DNA from: QALR01 sp964466625
GTDB lineage: Bacteria > Bacillota > Clostridia > Oscillospirales > CAG-272
NCBI GenBank assembly: GCA_964466625.1
Contig: CAYXQF010000077.1
Location: forward strand, 1-9,393
Direction: 5' to 3'
Length of the DNA stretch: 9,393 nt
Shown here: one piece after another, positions 1 through 6,207 of the stretch
How positions within the stretch are numbered: position 1 is the stretch's first letter
How the letters are laid out: every line of letters begins with the position of its first letter
The notes under the pieces: model-generated
Database searches by the model: none
The model's input: the letters and a program-made list of their open reading frames with translations, nothing else
Told to the model about the DNA's origin: nothing
Position numbers and translations under genes: made by a program

Positions 1-543
1 GTCCTTATTGATATAGCAAGCTTCCGTGGAACGCATATACGGTACTGCGTAATGATTTTCCCCGAGCTTTCCTTCTTCCAGAAATTTCGGGATCATTTCT
101 TCCATCGTCGGCCCGTCATAGCGAAGCTCGCTGCCGCCAAAGCCGTATTTTTCGCTGGCAAAAAGCTCGTCCAGCGGCACCACCGTGTTGTCACCCGTCA
201 TGTAGGTGGCAATGTGGTCGGGATATGTGATGCAGATGTTCGGCGTTTTCGCCATGGGAATATTTGTGATAACGTCGTTATAGATCTGACCGTAATCGGT
301 ATAAGGCTTCAGCGTCACGTGGATATTGGGATAAAGTGCTTCAAAATCGGCGATCGCCTTTTCATAGATGCGCGTTTGTGTAGCGTTCGTATCATTCTTT
401 GCCCAAAACGTGAGCTCATACTCACGAGAGGTGTCAAACTCCTCAGGTAATACGAAAGCGTCCATGCGCTTGGCACCGTGGCAACCCGTGAAAACGGAAA
501 GCACCACTGCGAAGATAAGAAATAAGGAAAAGATGCGTTTCAA
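1..543 (-). CDS. Extracellular sugar-binding lipoprotein of ABC transporter (family 1), N-terminal part, cut by window edge
   Basis: This is the first 181 codons of a substrate-binding protein that would capture a sugar or oligosaccharide outside the cell and pass it to the two permeases encoded just upstream. The N-terminus reads as a lipoprotein signal: positive KR at residues 2-3, a hydrophobic stretch at about 4-19, then F-T-G-C with C21 as the likely lipidated residue; Phe at -3 is less usual for a lipobox. The mature part (TFWAKND..., then an ALYPNIHVTLKPY segment) resembles the first lobe of SBP_bac_1 proteins. I chose the TTG at 543-541 because AGGAGGT lies 8 bases upstream and the frame is open from there to base 1. 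The TTG overlaps the TGA of the permease gene by two bases, so translation is probably coupled. The full protein would be expected to be about 400-500 residues. Substrate cannot be told from the sequence. Confidence 0.85.
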   Translation of the reverse strand, partial: MKRIFSLFLIFAVVLSVFTGCHGAKRMDAFVLPEEFDTSREYELTFWAKNDTNATQTRIYEKAIADFEALYPNIHVTLKPYTDYGQIYNDVITNIPMAKTPNICITYPDHIATYMTGDNTVVPLDELFASEKYGFGGSELRYDGPTMEEMIPKFLEEGKLGENHYAVPYMRSTEACYINKD

Positions 544-1415
544 CCTTTCATACCTCCTCTCGCAACACCTGCCATAATTTTCTTACGGAAGATAAGGAAA
601 AGCACGATCAGCGGCACAGAAATGACCACCACCGCCGCCATCATGGCAGGAATATTTTCTCTGCCGAAGCCGTTTTCGCGGATTTCCTGAATACCGTTGG
701 AAACGAGGAAATATGCCTCGTTATCGGTGATGAGGCGAGGCCAAACGTAAGAGTTCCAACATTCGATGACCTTGAGGATCGTTACGGTGACGACCGTCGG
801 GCCACAGATGGGAAGCGTCACCTTGAGAAGATATTTCAGATCCGAGGTGCCGTCCACCTTCGCCGCATAATAAAGCTCATCGGGGATCTGCTCAAAATTT
901 TCTTTCAAAAGATAGATATAGAATACCGACGTGATCGACGGCAAGATAAGACCCGTGAAGGTATTTCTCAGATCAAGATTTGTGATCGTCATATAGTTTG
1001 TGATGATCACAAGCTCACTCGGGATCATCATCAAAGCAAGAAACAAGGTGAAAACAAGATTTTTTCCGCGGAAATTTAATCTCGCAAAAGCGAACGCCGC
1101 AGGCACGATGACCACGAGCATCAGCGCCGTCGTGATGACGGTGAAGATCAGCGTATTAAGAAAATATTTCGCCAAAGGAACAGCGGTAAACGCGTCGATA
1201 TAATTTTTGAGTGTGGGGCTCGTGGTGATAAACTGCGGAATATATTCCGAGTTATACGCACCATAGCTCTTGAGGGAAGTCAGCACCATCCAATAAAACG
1301 GGAAAAGCACGATCAGCGCCCAAACAGCAAGAAGAAAATAGACCACGATCTTAAAGGCAATATTAGATGCCTTCGATCTTTGCGCGGTACGGTGTAAACT
1401 TTCAGATCGGTTCAT
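540..1415 (-). CDS. Carbohydrate ABC transporter permease, MalG type (CUT1)
   Basis: This 291-residue inner-membrane protein is one of two permease subunits of a sugar importer of the CUT1 family. A first membrane helix lies at about residues 22-44, with further hydrophobic segments at about 88-112, 119-140, 153-170, 204-217 and 257-276, giving the usual six-helix plan. The cytoplasmic EAA loop that docks with the ATPase is visible at about 179-206 (ELYYAAKVDGTS, then KVTLPI). The C-terminus (VARGGMKG) resembles the typical end of MalG-like proteins. The ATG at 1415 is preceded by AAAGGAGG with a 5-base gap, and that site overlaps the stop codon of the upstream permease gene. Length is normal for the family. 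Its partners are the MalF-type gene 11 bases upstream and the binding-protein gene overlapping its end. The transported sugar is not deducible. Confidence 0.93.
   Translation of the reverse strand: MNRSESLHRTAQRSKASNIAFKIVVYFLLAVWALIVLFPFYWMVLTSLKSYGAYNSEYIPQFITTSPTLKNYIDAFTAVPLAKYFLNTLIFTVITTALMLVVIVPAAFAFARLNFRGKNLVFTLFLALMMIPSELVIITNYMTITNLDLRNTFTGLILPSITSVFYIYLLKENFEQIPDELYYAAKVDGTSDLKYLLKVTLPICGPTVVTVTILKVIECWNSYVWPRLITDNEAYFLVSNGIQEIRENGFGRENIPAMMAAVVVISVPLIVLFLIFRKKIMAGVARGGMKG
552..558 (-). promoter_or_regulatory. Ribosome binding site fixing the TTG start of the binding protein
   Basis: AGGAGGT on the minus strand sits inside the last codons of the MalG-type permease gene, 8 bases before TTG at 543. 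The ATG directly after it (551-549) is in the permease frame and reads Met-Lys-Gly-stop, so it cannot start the binding protein. This supports an overlapping TTG start. Confidence 0.75.
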
Positions 1416-1426
1416 TTTTTCCTCCT

Positions 1427-2320
1427 TTATTTATTGAAAACAAATTTTTTGCGGATCAGGAGATTGATGCAGGTGATCGTCAAGACGATAGCGAAAAGGA
1501 CGATCGCCGCCGCCGAAGCGTAGGACGGATAACCGCCGCTATCACCGTACAGCATATCGTAGATATAACCAACGATGGTATTCATTTCGGAAACGTTCAG
1601 ATTCGTGCCAAAGATCGCAACGGCATCGCTATATGCCTTGAAAGCACCGATGAAGCCCGTGATCACAAGATAGAAAAGCATCGGAGAGATCATCGGCAAC
1701 GTGATCTTATAAAAAATGCGGAAGCGCGACGTGCCGTCGATGCGCGCGGCATTGTAGTAATCCTCCTTCACGGAAGCGAGCGCGCTCGTGAGCACAAGGA
1801 TCTTAAACGGCATGACCACCCAAACGGTATAAATGCAAAGCACAAGCATTTTTGCCCAATACGGACCGTCAATAAAGTCGATCGGTCCTGCGCCGAAAAG
1901 CGCGAGAATGAGATTGGCAAGGCCGTCCGTATACGCCGTCTTTTTGAAAAGGATCATGAAGACCATGCCCACGGCAAGCGTATTTGTCACGTACGGCAGG
2001 AAATATACCGTCTGGAAAAGCTTGCGAAGCGCCTTAATGGAGCTGAGTCCCAAGGAGATGAGCAGCGCGATTCCTGTGGAAAGCGGCACGGTGATCAAAA
2101 CGAGGATCAGCGTATTTTTCACAGCCTGCAAAAAATAAGGATCGTGTAAAATATAAGAATAATTATAAGTGCCAACGCCAAAATACGTCTGCGACGCGGA
2201 ATTATAGCCTTCCTCAAACGAATAAATAAATACGTCGATCAAAGGATAAACCATAAAAACGCCGAGGAAAAGGATCGCCGGCAAAAGATATAGCCAGCCT
2301 TTGAATTGGTTTTTATCCAT
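1427..2320 (-). CDS. Carbohydrate ABC transporter permease, MalF/UgpA type (CUT1)
   Basis: This 297-residue integral membrane protein is the second permease of the importer and the first gene of the operon. A first helix spans about residues 9-31, with others at about 70-92, 106-125, 156-178, 206-227 and 270-289. The EAA loop for ATPase contact is at about 185-213 (DYYNAARIDGTS, then KITLPM). The frame stays open to an ATG at 2359, but I chose the ATG at 2320 because GGAGGT lies 10 bases ahead of it and the protein then begins MDKNQFKGWLYLLP, a typical short cytoplasmic N-terminus. The gene follows a good promoter at 2410-2382. No ATP-binding subunit is encoded in the visible operon, which fits Gram-positive CUT1 systems that share one MsmX-type ATPase. 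Confidence 0.93.
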   Translation of the reverse strand: MDKNQFKGWLYLLPAILFLGVFMVYPLIDVFIYSFEEGYNSASQTYFGVGTYNYSYILHDPYFLQAVKNTLILVLITVPLSTGIALLISLGLSSIKALRKLFQTVYFLPYVTNTLAVGMVFMILFKKTAYTDGLANLILALFGAGPIDFIDGPYWAKMLVLCIYTVWVVMPFKILVLTSALASVKEDYYNAARIDGTSRFRIFYKITLPMISPMLFYLVITGFIGAFKAYSDAVAIFGTNLNVSEMNTIVGYIYDMLYGDSGGYPSYASAAAIVLFAIVLTITCINLLIRKKFVFNK

Positions 2321-2343
2321 AAAAATACGCACCTCCGAACCTT

Positions 2344-2363
2344 CCGCCGTGAAAAACACGCGG
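2344..2363 (-). promoter_or_regulatory. Possible leader hairpin upstream of the ABC transporter operon
   Basis: In the predicted 5' leader, just upstream of the first permease's ribosome binding site, the minus strand reads CCGCGTG, TTTTT, then CACGGCGG. It can fold into a 7-pair stem with one bulged G and a 5-base loop. There is no U-tract directly after the stem, so it is not an obvious terminator. It may protect the transcript, bind a regulator, or do nothing. It is a short structure and could be chance. Confidence 0.35.
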
Positions 2364-2381
2364 AAAAACCATTATATGTCT

Positions 2382-2410
2382 ATTATAGCACACTCACCCG
2401 TGCGGTGCAA
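2382..2410 (-). promoter_or_regulatory. Housekeeping-type promoter of the ABC transporter operon
   Basis: On the minus strand TTGCAC (2410-2405) is followed after exactly 17 bases by TATAAT (2387-2382). Transcription would start near 2375, giving a leader of about 55 bases before the ATG at 2320. The promoter lies between the hydrolase terminator and the permease gene, so the transporter can be expressed independently of the hydrolase. Confidence 0.75.
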
Positions 2411-2452
2411 GCAAAACAAAAAAACTTCCCGAACAAAAAATTCGGGAAGTTT
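2411..2452 (-). terminator. Rho-independent terminator of the glycoside hydrolase gene
   Basis: A perfect 12-base-pair stem, AAACTTCCCGAA at 2422-2433 against TTCGGGAAGTTT at 2441-2452, encloses a 7-base loop. Read on the minus strand it is followed by a T-rich tail (TTTTGTTTTG), six bases after the hydrolase stop codon. It ends the hydrolase transcript just upstream of the transporter promoter. Confidence 0.9.
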
Positions 2453-2457
2453 CAGAC

Positions 2458-3801
2458 TCAAGAAAGCACGGTGAGCTTCACAAGATAGGTATCAAAAAGT
2501 TTCATGGAAAGATAAAGCTTATAACTTTCCCCCGTGAGGATCTCCTCGCGGACAAGCGTGCTGTTATTGGCTTCATCAAGAAGATAAAATTCCGCCTTCA
2601 CGCCGTTTGCCGAGGAAAGTCCGCAGATATCCAGACATACGGTTTCCATAGGTGCCTCATCTTCATCTTGATAATGCGTGAGGAAGATCGCGCAGTCTGT
2701 GTCATTTGTCGCGGCGCAGGTATAGATATGGCCGTTTTGCGCATCGGTCTTCACAGATTCACCAAGACGGCGAAGCTCCTTGAACTGATAAAACGCATAG
2801 TAGCCTTTGCGCGGTTCCAGCGTTTCGGTATCAAAAAGACCGCTCATACCACAAGGGCGCGCATCATAATACATAAACATGGCAAGATCGCTCGCCTGTC
2901 CGACACACATGGAGCCGGCAATGAAAGAAGCCCCCTTGAGTCCGCGTTCCATGCGAAGAGAATAGTTCCATTCTTCTCTCAGCCAACCGCGGATATAATT
3001 CCATTCATTCAAAATAAGCTCAGGAACTTGCAAATCAAACATTTCAAGCGATGCTTTTGCCATTTCCACAGCGACGGCAACCTCTTCGGGGCGTTTATAA
3101 TAACGATGGAAGGAATAAAAATCAAAGGGCAAATTTCTTTCCTTGACAGCTTTCAAAAAGGCAAGCTGCAAAGGTCCGTGCTTGGGCGCTGTGAAAGCAG
3201 GGCCGCCGATCTTGAGATGCGGAAAACATTTTTTCAGATGCGTTGCCGCCACAGCGTAAAGTTCAATAAATTCTTCATCTGTTCCCTGCCAGCAAGGATT
3301 TGTGCCGTCCGCATTGCAGCAGTCAGGCTCATTCCAGATTTCCCAGTATTCGATATCATAAGTAAAACCGTTTGCCCAGCCTTCGGTATAGTGGCGAATG
3401 ATATGCTCGCAGATACGCGCCCATTTTGCATAGTCGCGCGGTGGATACGTGCCAAATTTGAAGCCATGCTCAATGGAAGCGCCGAGACGATAAAAAACCT
3501 TTGTGCCTGCGGCAAACGTATTTTTTGTATACATATCGGTCGGCTCAAAAAGGTAAGATGCGGGATCATTTTCATCGGCATCGAAATCACGGAAGATACG
3601 ATGCACGTCTACCGTATGCTCGCCGCCGTAAGCACTGTGAAAAGAAGCATCATGATTGCGTGCGTAAGGAATCTCTAGCGCCGCATAATCAGGAAAATTC
3701 GTCGTGCCGCGCTCACTCATTCCGTGTGGACCATTGTTGACTGCATTCATCGGCTTGATCTTCCCTTGTTTGCAGGAAAAATCCACGTTTATGGTATTCA
3801 T
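2458..3801 (-). CDS. GH39-like glycoside hydrolase (clan GH-A TIM barrel), cytoplasmic
   Basis: This 447-residue protein is predicted to be a retaining glycosidase with an (alpha/beta)8 barrel; characterised GH39 enzymes include beta-xylosidases and alpha-L-iduronidases. Both expected catalytic glutamates are visible: the acid/base in YWEIWNEPD (E158) and the nucleophile in ELILNEWN (E266). An early NNGP motif (residues 22-25) and the FDFYSFHRYY segment (226-235) also fit the family. The region after about 350 looks like a small beta-rich C-terminal domain. There is no signal peptide or membrane helix, so it should act in the cytoplasm. I chose ATG 3801, with GGGAGG 7 bases upstream, over the in-frame ATG at 3816 that lies upstream of that site. 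It has its own promoter and terminator and sits beside a sugar importer, suggesting it cleaves what the importer brings in. GH39 is my best guess; another GH-A family is possible, and the exact substrate is unknown. Confidence 0.8.
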   Translation of the reverse strand: MNTINVDFSCKQGKIKPMNAVNNGPHGMSERGTTNFPDYAALEIPYARNHDASFHSAYGGEHTVDVHRIFRDFDADENDPASYLFEPTDMYTKNTFAAGTKVFYRLGASIEHGFKFGTYPPRDYAKWARICEHIIRHYTEGWANGFTYDIEYWEIWNEPDCCNADGTNPCWQGTDEEFIELYAVAATHLKKCFPHLKIGGPAFTAPKHGPLQLAFLKAVKERNLPFDFYSFHRYYKRPEEVAVAVEMAKASLEMFDLQVPELILNEWNYIRGWLREEWNYSLRMERGLKGASFIAGSMCVGQASDLAMFMYYDARPCGMSGLFDTETLEPRKGYYAFYQFKELRRLGESVKTDAQNGHIYTCAATNDTDCAIFLTHYQDEDEAPMETVCLDICGLSSANGVKAEFYLLDEANNSTLVREEILTGESYKLYLSMKLFDTYLVKLTVLS

Positions 3802-3828
3802 AAAATATCCTCCCATATCGTTTCGTTG

Positions 3829-3843
3829 CCTTTATTATAAAGG
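3829..3843. repeat. 15-base palindrome over the -10 box of the hydrolase promoter
   Basis: CCTTTAT-T-ATAAAGG is a perfect inverted repeat with 7-base arms around one central base. It covers the whole -10 hexamer of the hydrolase promoter (3839-3834). The inner ATTAT part is inherent to a TATAAT box, but the flanking CCTT and AAGG are not. It could be an operator for a repressor; no family consensus was recognised. Confidence 0.45.
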
Positions 3844-3862
3844 ATAGCACGAAAATTGTCAA
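3834..3862 (-). promoter_or_regulatory. Perfect-consensus promoter of the glycoside hydrolase gene
   Basis: On the minus strand TTGACA (3862-3857) and TATAAT (3839-3834) are separated by exactly 17 bases, matching the housekeeping sigma factor consensus at all 12 positions. The start site would be near 3827, about 26 bases before the ATG at 3801. Such a strong core promoter at a catabolic gene implies control by a repressor. Confidence 0.88.
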
Positions 3863-3875
3863 TTCTATTTGGCTC

Positions 3876-3904
3876 TTGAAAAGAGAAAAACTTCATGCTA
3901 TAAT
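3876..3904 (+). promoter_or_regulatory. Near-consensus promoter of the DUF2284 gene
   Basis: TTGAAA (3876-3881), a 17-base spacer and TATAAT (3899-3904) lie on the plus strand, back to back with the hydrolase promoter; only 13 bases separate the two -35 boxes. The start site would be near 3911, about 25 bases before the ATG at 3936. Confidence 0.8.
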
Positions 3905-3935
3905 AAAGAAAAACGAGTGTGATCAAGGAGTCATC

Positions 3936-4484
3936 ATGAAAAAGATCGAGATTTTATGTCAAAAAGCATTGGAAAGCGGCGCTTTCGAGGTTGCGGCGAT
4001 TCCGACGCAAAACGTTAAGGTTTATCAGGAAGTTCGTGACATCTGCAAGAAAAATACCTGCCGTAAGTACGGCACTACATGGGCATGTCCGCCTGCTGTC
4101 GGCACGATCGAAGAATGTATCGAAAAAGTGAAAAAATTTGACACGATGATCCTTTTCACAGGCAAATATGAGCTTGAAGATTCCTTTGATTATGAGGGTA
4201 TGGTGGAAGGCATGCACAAATTCAAGCTTCTCGCCGAGAAGTTCGAAAAGACGTTCGGGGAAGAGATCTCCGAATATCTGCTTTTTTCAAACGAAGGCTG
4301 CCATAAATGCGAAAAATGCACTTACCCCGATGCTCCCTGCCGTTTTCCCGACCGTCTGCACCCCTCGCTCGAAGGCTTTGGCTTCATCGTTTCCGAGCTT
4401 GCAAAAATGGGAAACATTCATTATATCAACGGTGCCAACACCGTCACGTATTTCGGCGCACTCTGCGTCAACAGCGACAAATGA
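3936..4484 (+). CDS. DUF2284 cysteine-rich putative metal-binding protein
   Basis: This 182-residue soluble protein matches the DUF2284 family of predicted metal-binding proteins, whose biochemical role is not established as far as I know. Ten cysteines are present: C8, C37, C42, C51, C61, C122, C125, C128, C135 and C177. Two groups stand out: an N-terminal set around CRKYGTTWACPP (42-53) and a CHKCEKC ... CRFPD set (122-139) in which three cysteines are spaced CxxCxxC and a fourth follows seven residues later. That arrangement suggests an iron-sulfur cluster or zinc site. No membrane segment or signal peptide is seen. ATG 3936 is chosen because AAGGAG lies 5 bases upstream; the frame extends back to a TTG at 3876, but that codon is the -35 box. 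The gene is monocistronic, with its own promoter and terminator, diverging from the hydrolase and converging on the DUF4129-like gene. Confidence 0.88.
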   Translation: MKKIEILCQKALESGAFEVAAIPTQNVKVYQEVRDICKKNTCRKYGTTWACPPAVGTIEECIEKVKKFDTMILFTGKYELEDSFDYEGMVEGMHKFKLLAEKFEKTFGEEISEYLLFSNEGCHKCEKCTYPDAPCRFPDRLHPSLEGFGFIVSELAKMGNIHYINGANTVTYFGALCVNSDK

Positions 4485-4495
4485 TAAGTTAAAAT

Positions 4496-4530
4496 GGTTG
4501 AACGAAATTCGTTCAACCTTTTTTATTTTT
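4496..4530 (+). terminator. Rho-independent terminator after DUF2284 gene, possibly bidirectional
   Basis: GGTTGAACG and CGTTCAACC form a perfect 9-base-pair stem around a 5-base loop (4496-4518), followed by TTTTTTTTATTTTT-like sequence starting at 4519. It lies 11 bases after the DUF2284 stop. The T-tract runs into the end of the convergent gene, whose stop is at 4525-4523. On the minus strand the same stem is followed by ATTTTAAC, a weaker tail, so it may end both transcripts. Confidence 0.88.
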
Positions 4531-5095
4531 CTTCGGTATATCTCGCCTCATTGTAGCGAGGAATCAGAGAGGCATCATCGCCTTCTCTGTAAAGCTTTTC
4601 ACCAACCTCACTTGGTGTGAGCGACGCCGAAACGTTTTTATCTCTTTTGAAAACGTAGGACGCATATTCATAGCGGATCTTTTGCCGATCACTTGCGTTT
4701 TTCGGCAATTTCGGTGCCTTTCGATGCGTTTGCCCACCACTGCCCGTGCGAATTTCCACAAAAAATTTTCGTTCCTTCTTCCCTTCCAGAAAAACTTTAT
4801 CTTGGGAAGTGGGCAAAAGTCCCACACGGTCAAGAAGTGCGCCCACACGGCGAAGAAAGACAGAAACGATCTTTTTTACGCCTGCAAAAAATGATCTATT
4901 TTCTTCTTTTCTGCCGATATGCCACACGATGCGCAAAAACAAAAAGACGAAAACCGCGGCCAAAATAAACACCACCGCTTGAAGAAGTTTATGCTTTTGC
5001 ACAAATTCCAGCGAGAGCGCAAACGTGAAGATCGCACCGAGAACAGCATAAACAGCAAGGCGGATCTTTTGTGCCTTCGGAGAAAGTTTTTTCAT
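4523..5095 (-). CDS. Small membrane protein with DUF4129-like C-terminal tail, no transglutaminase domain
   Basis: This 190-residue protein has two hydrophobic helices at about residues 11-31 and 38-57, then a basic soluble region. The C-terminal part from about 137 (RQKIRYEYASYVFK ... LTPSEVGEKL ... IPRYNEARY) resembles the DUF4129 pattern, with the TP pair at 160-161 and the Y-x-x-ARY ending at 181-186. DUF4129 usually forms the C-terminus of membrane-bound transglutaminase-like proteins encoded beside MoxR and DUF58 genes. Here the transglutaminase core is absent and only the two-helix anchor and tail remain. ATG 5095 overlaps the DUF58 stop in an ATGA and follows a very strong GGAGGTGA site, so the start is secure. 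It is the last gene of the operon. The DUF4129 match is by eye and could fail a profile search. Function is unknown, but context suggests it works with the MoxR/DUF58 pair at the membrane. Confidence 0.72.
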   Translation of the reverse strand: MKKLSPKAQKIRLAVYAVLGAIFTFALSLEFVQKHKLLQAVVFILAAVFVFLFLRIVWHIGRKEENRSFFAGVKKIVSVFLRRVGALLDRVGLLPTSQDKVFLEGKKERKFFVEIRTGSGGQTHRKAPKLPKNASDRQKIRYEYASYVFKRDKNVSASLTPSEVGEKLYREGDDASLIPRYNEARYTEEK

Positions 5096-6207
5096 TTTTC
5101 ATCACCTCCGAGCATGATCACCTTCACGGTATTGCCAAAACGCTCAAGCAGCGAGATCTGTTCCGCGATTGCCGAATCGACATAAGTCGTCAGAATAAAA
5201 ACTTCGCTGTGAGAAATTCCGCGTAAAATATCCGCAGACAAAATACTCGCAAACGAAACACCGTCGATGGCACGCATGCAAGCCATCGTGCGCAAAAGCT
5301 CTCTTTTGTGATGCTCACCGCCGCGCAAGGGGTAGATCACCTTTTTCTGACCGTCCACCGTACCGCAGTTGGCAGAAAAGGCACAAGTGCCTCCCATATC
5401 GAGCGCACGCACCAAAAACGAGGCGGCAAAGCGAAGCCCCTCCTCCATCACGTCCTCATAGCGGTCAAAGGAAATGCCCGAACTTTTCGGCAGATGAAAA
5501 TTCTGATAGATATAATATTTGCAATTAGAAGAATATTCGTATTGATTGACCATAAACCGCGGAATCGCACCCACCGAGGTTCTGGCACTGGCTTTGAAAT
5601 TGATCGAGCGAAATGGGTCGCCTGCGCTGTATTCGCGGATACCGCTCACCGAAAAAGGATCAAAAATAAGCTTTCTGCGAGAAAGTGCGTCACCCAGACG
5701 ATAAGCGCCGAGAAGCGGCTCGCGAAGCTCTTCCAGCTTCGGATAAACGTAAAGCTCCGCAAAGGAATCCACGTATTTTTGTTCCCCACAGCGGAAAAAC
5801 GAGACGGACGTCAGTTTATAATAGCCGCGATGCGTAGCAGTAATGGTGCTTCTTTTGGTGATCTTTTCAAAAGGTAAAAGATGAAATCGGCTGAAAAAAT
5901 GCCGCATTTCACCCTTTTCCGCCGCTACGCTTCCGATCTGCAAGCCGCGATAAAAGTAGCTCTCCACATCAACGTAAAAAAGGAAAAACGGTGTGGGATT
6001 CACGATCGTTTCCACAAGCTCCACCGAGTCACCCTCGTAAACACATTCCTCCGCAAACCGCCGCTCATAGCGTAGGCGGTCAATGGCAAAACCGCGCAGA
6101 TACCGCACGAGCCATACGGCGAGGAAACCGCCAAGCGCGATCAGCACGATGCGCGCAAGGATCGGGATCACGAGAAAAAGGAGTTCCAGTAATCGTTCCA
6201 TCATCAT
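5092..6207 (-). CDS. DUF58 domain membrane protein (MoxR partner), MIDAS apparently lost
   Basis: This 371-residue protein carries an N-terminal hydrophobic region (about 5-36, one or two helices), a beta-rich middle with THRGYYKL (125-132), and the DUF58 hallmark REYSAGDPFRSINFKASART at 191-210. DUF58 proteins are encoded beside MoxR ATPases and are thought to act with them in assembling or activating envelope or enzyme complexes. In typical members a von Willebrand A-like fold follows with a DxSxS metal site. At that place this protein reads YYIYQNFHLPKS (231-242), so the aspartate and serines seem to be replaced. The first ATG (6207) overlaps the MoxR stop as ATGA; ATG 6204 and 6201 are also possible because no clear ribosome binding site is seen, which fits translational coupling. 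The 3' end overlaps the next gene by four bases. The family call is firm; the biochemical role is not. Confidence 0.87.
   Translation of the reverse strand: MMMERLLELLFLVIPILARIVLIALGGFLAVWLVRYLRGFAIDRLRYERRFAEECVYEGDSVELVETIVNPTPFFLFYVDVESYFYRGLQIGSVAAEKGEMRHFFSRFHLLPFEKITKRSTITATHRGYYKLTSVSFFRCGEQKYVDSFAELYVYPKLEELREPLLGAYRLGDALSRRKLIFDPFSVSGIREYSAGDPFRSINFKASARTSVGAIPRFMVNQYEYSSNCKYYIYQNFHLPKSSGISFDRYEDVMEEGLRFAASFLVRALDMGGTCAFSANCGTVDGQKKVIYPLRGGEHHKRELLRTMACMRAIDGVSFASILSADILRGISHSEVFILTTYVDSAIAEQISLLERFGNTVKVIMLGGDEK

Noticed and set aside
52..450. 132-codon plus-strand frame at the left edge
   Set aside because: It is antisense to the binding-protein gene, which has a lipoprotein signal, a ribosome binding site and family-like sequence.
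1367..2149. 260-codon plus-strand frame opposite the MalF-type permease
   Set aside because: It is a charged, low-complexity translation antisense to a conserved membrane protein.
2372..2377. Second TATAAT downstream of the transporter promoter
   Set aside because: No -35 box lies at a suitable distance, and the upstream TATAAT has a good TTGCAC at 17 bases.
2668..3678. 336-codon open frame on the plus strand opposite the hydrolase gene
   Set aside because: The minus strand encodes a hydrolase with both catalytic motifs; the opposite frame shows no domain and no ribosome binding site.
3876..3935. Longer DUF2284 protein starting at a TTG at 3876
   Set aside because: That TTG is the -35 box of the gene's own promoter, upstream of the transcription start; ATG 3936 has a proper ribosome binding site.
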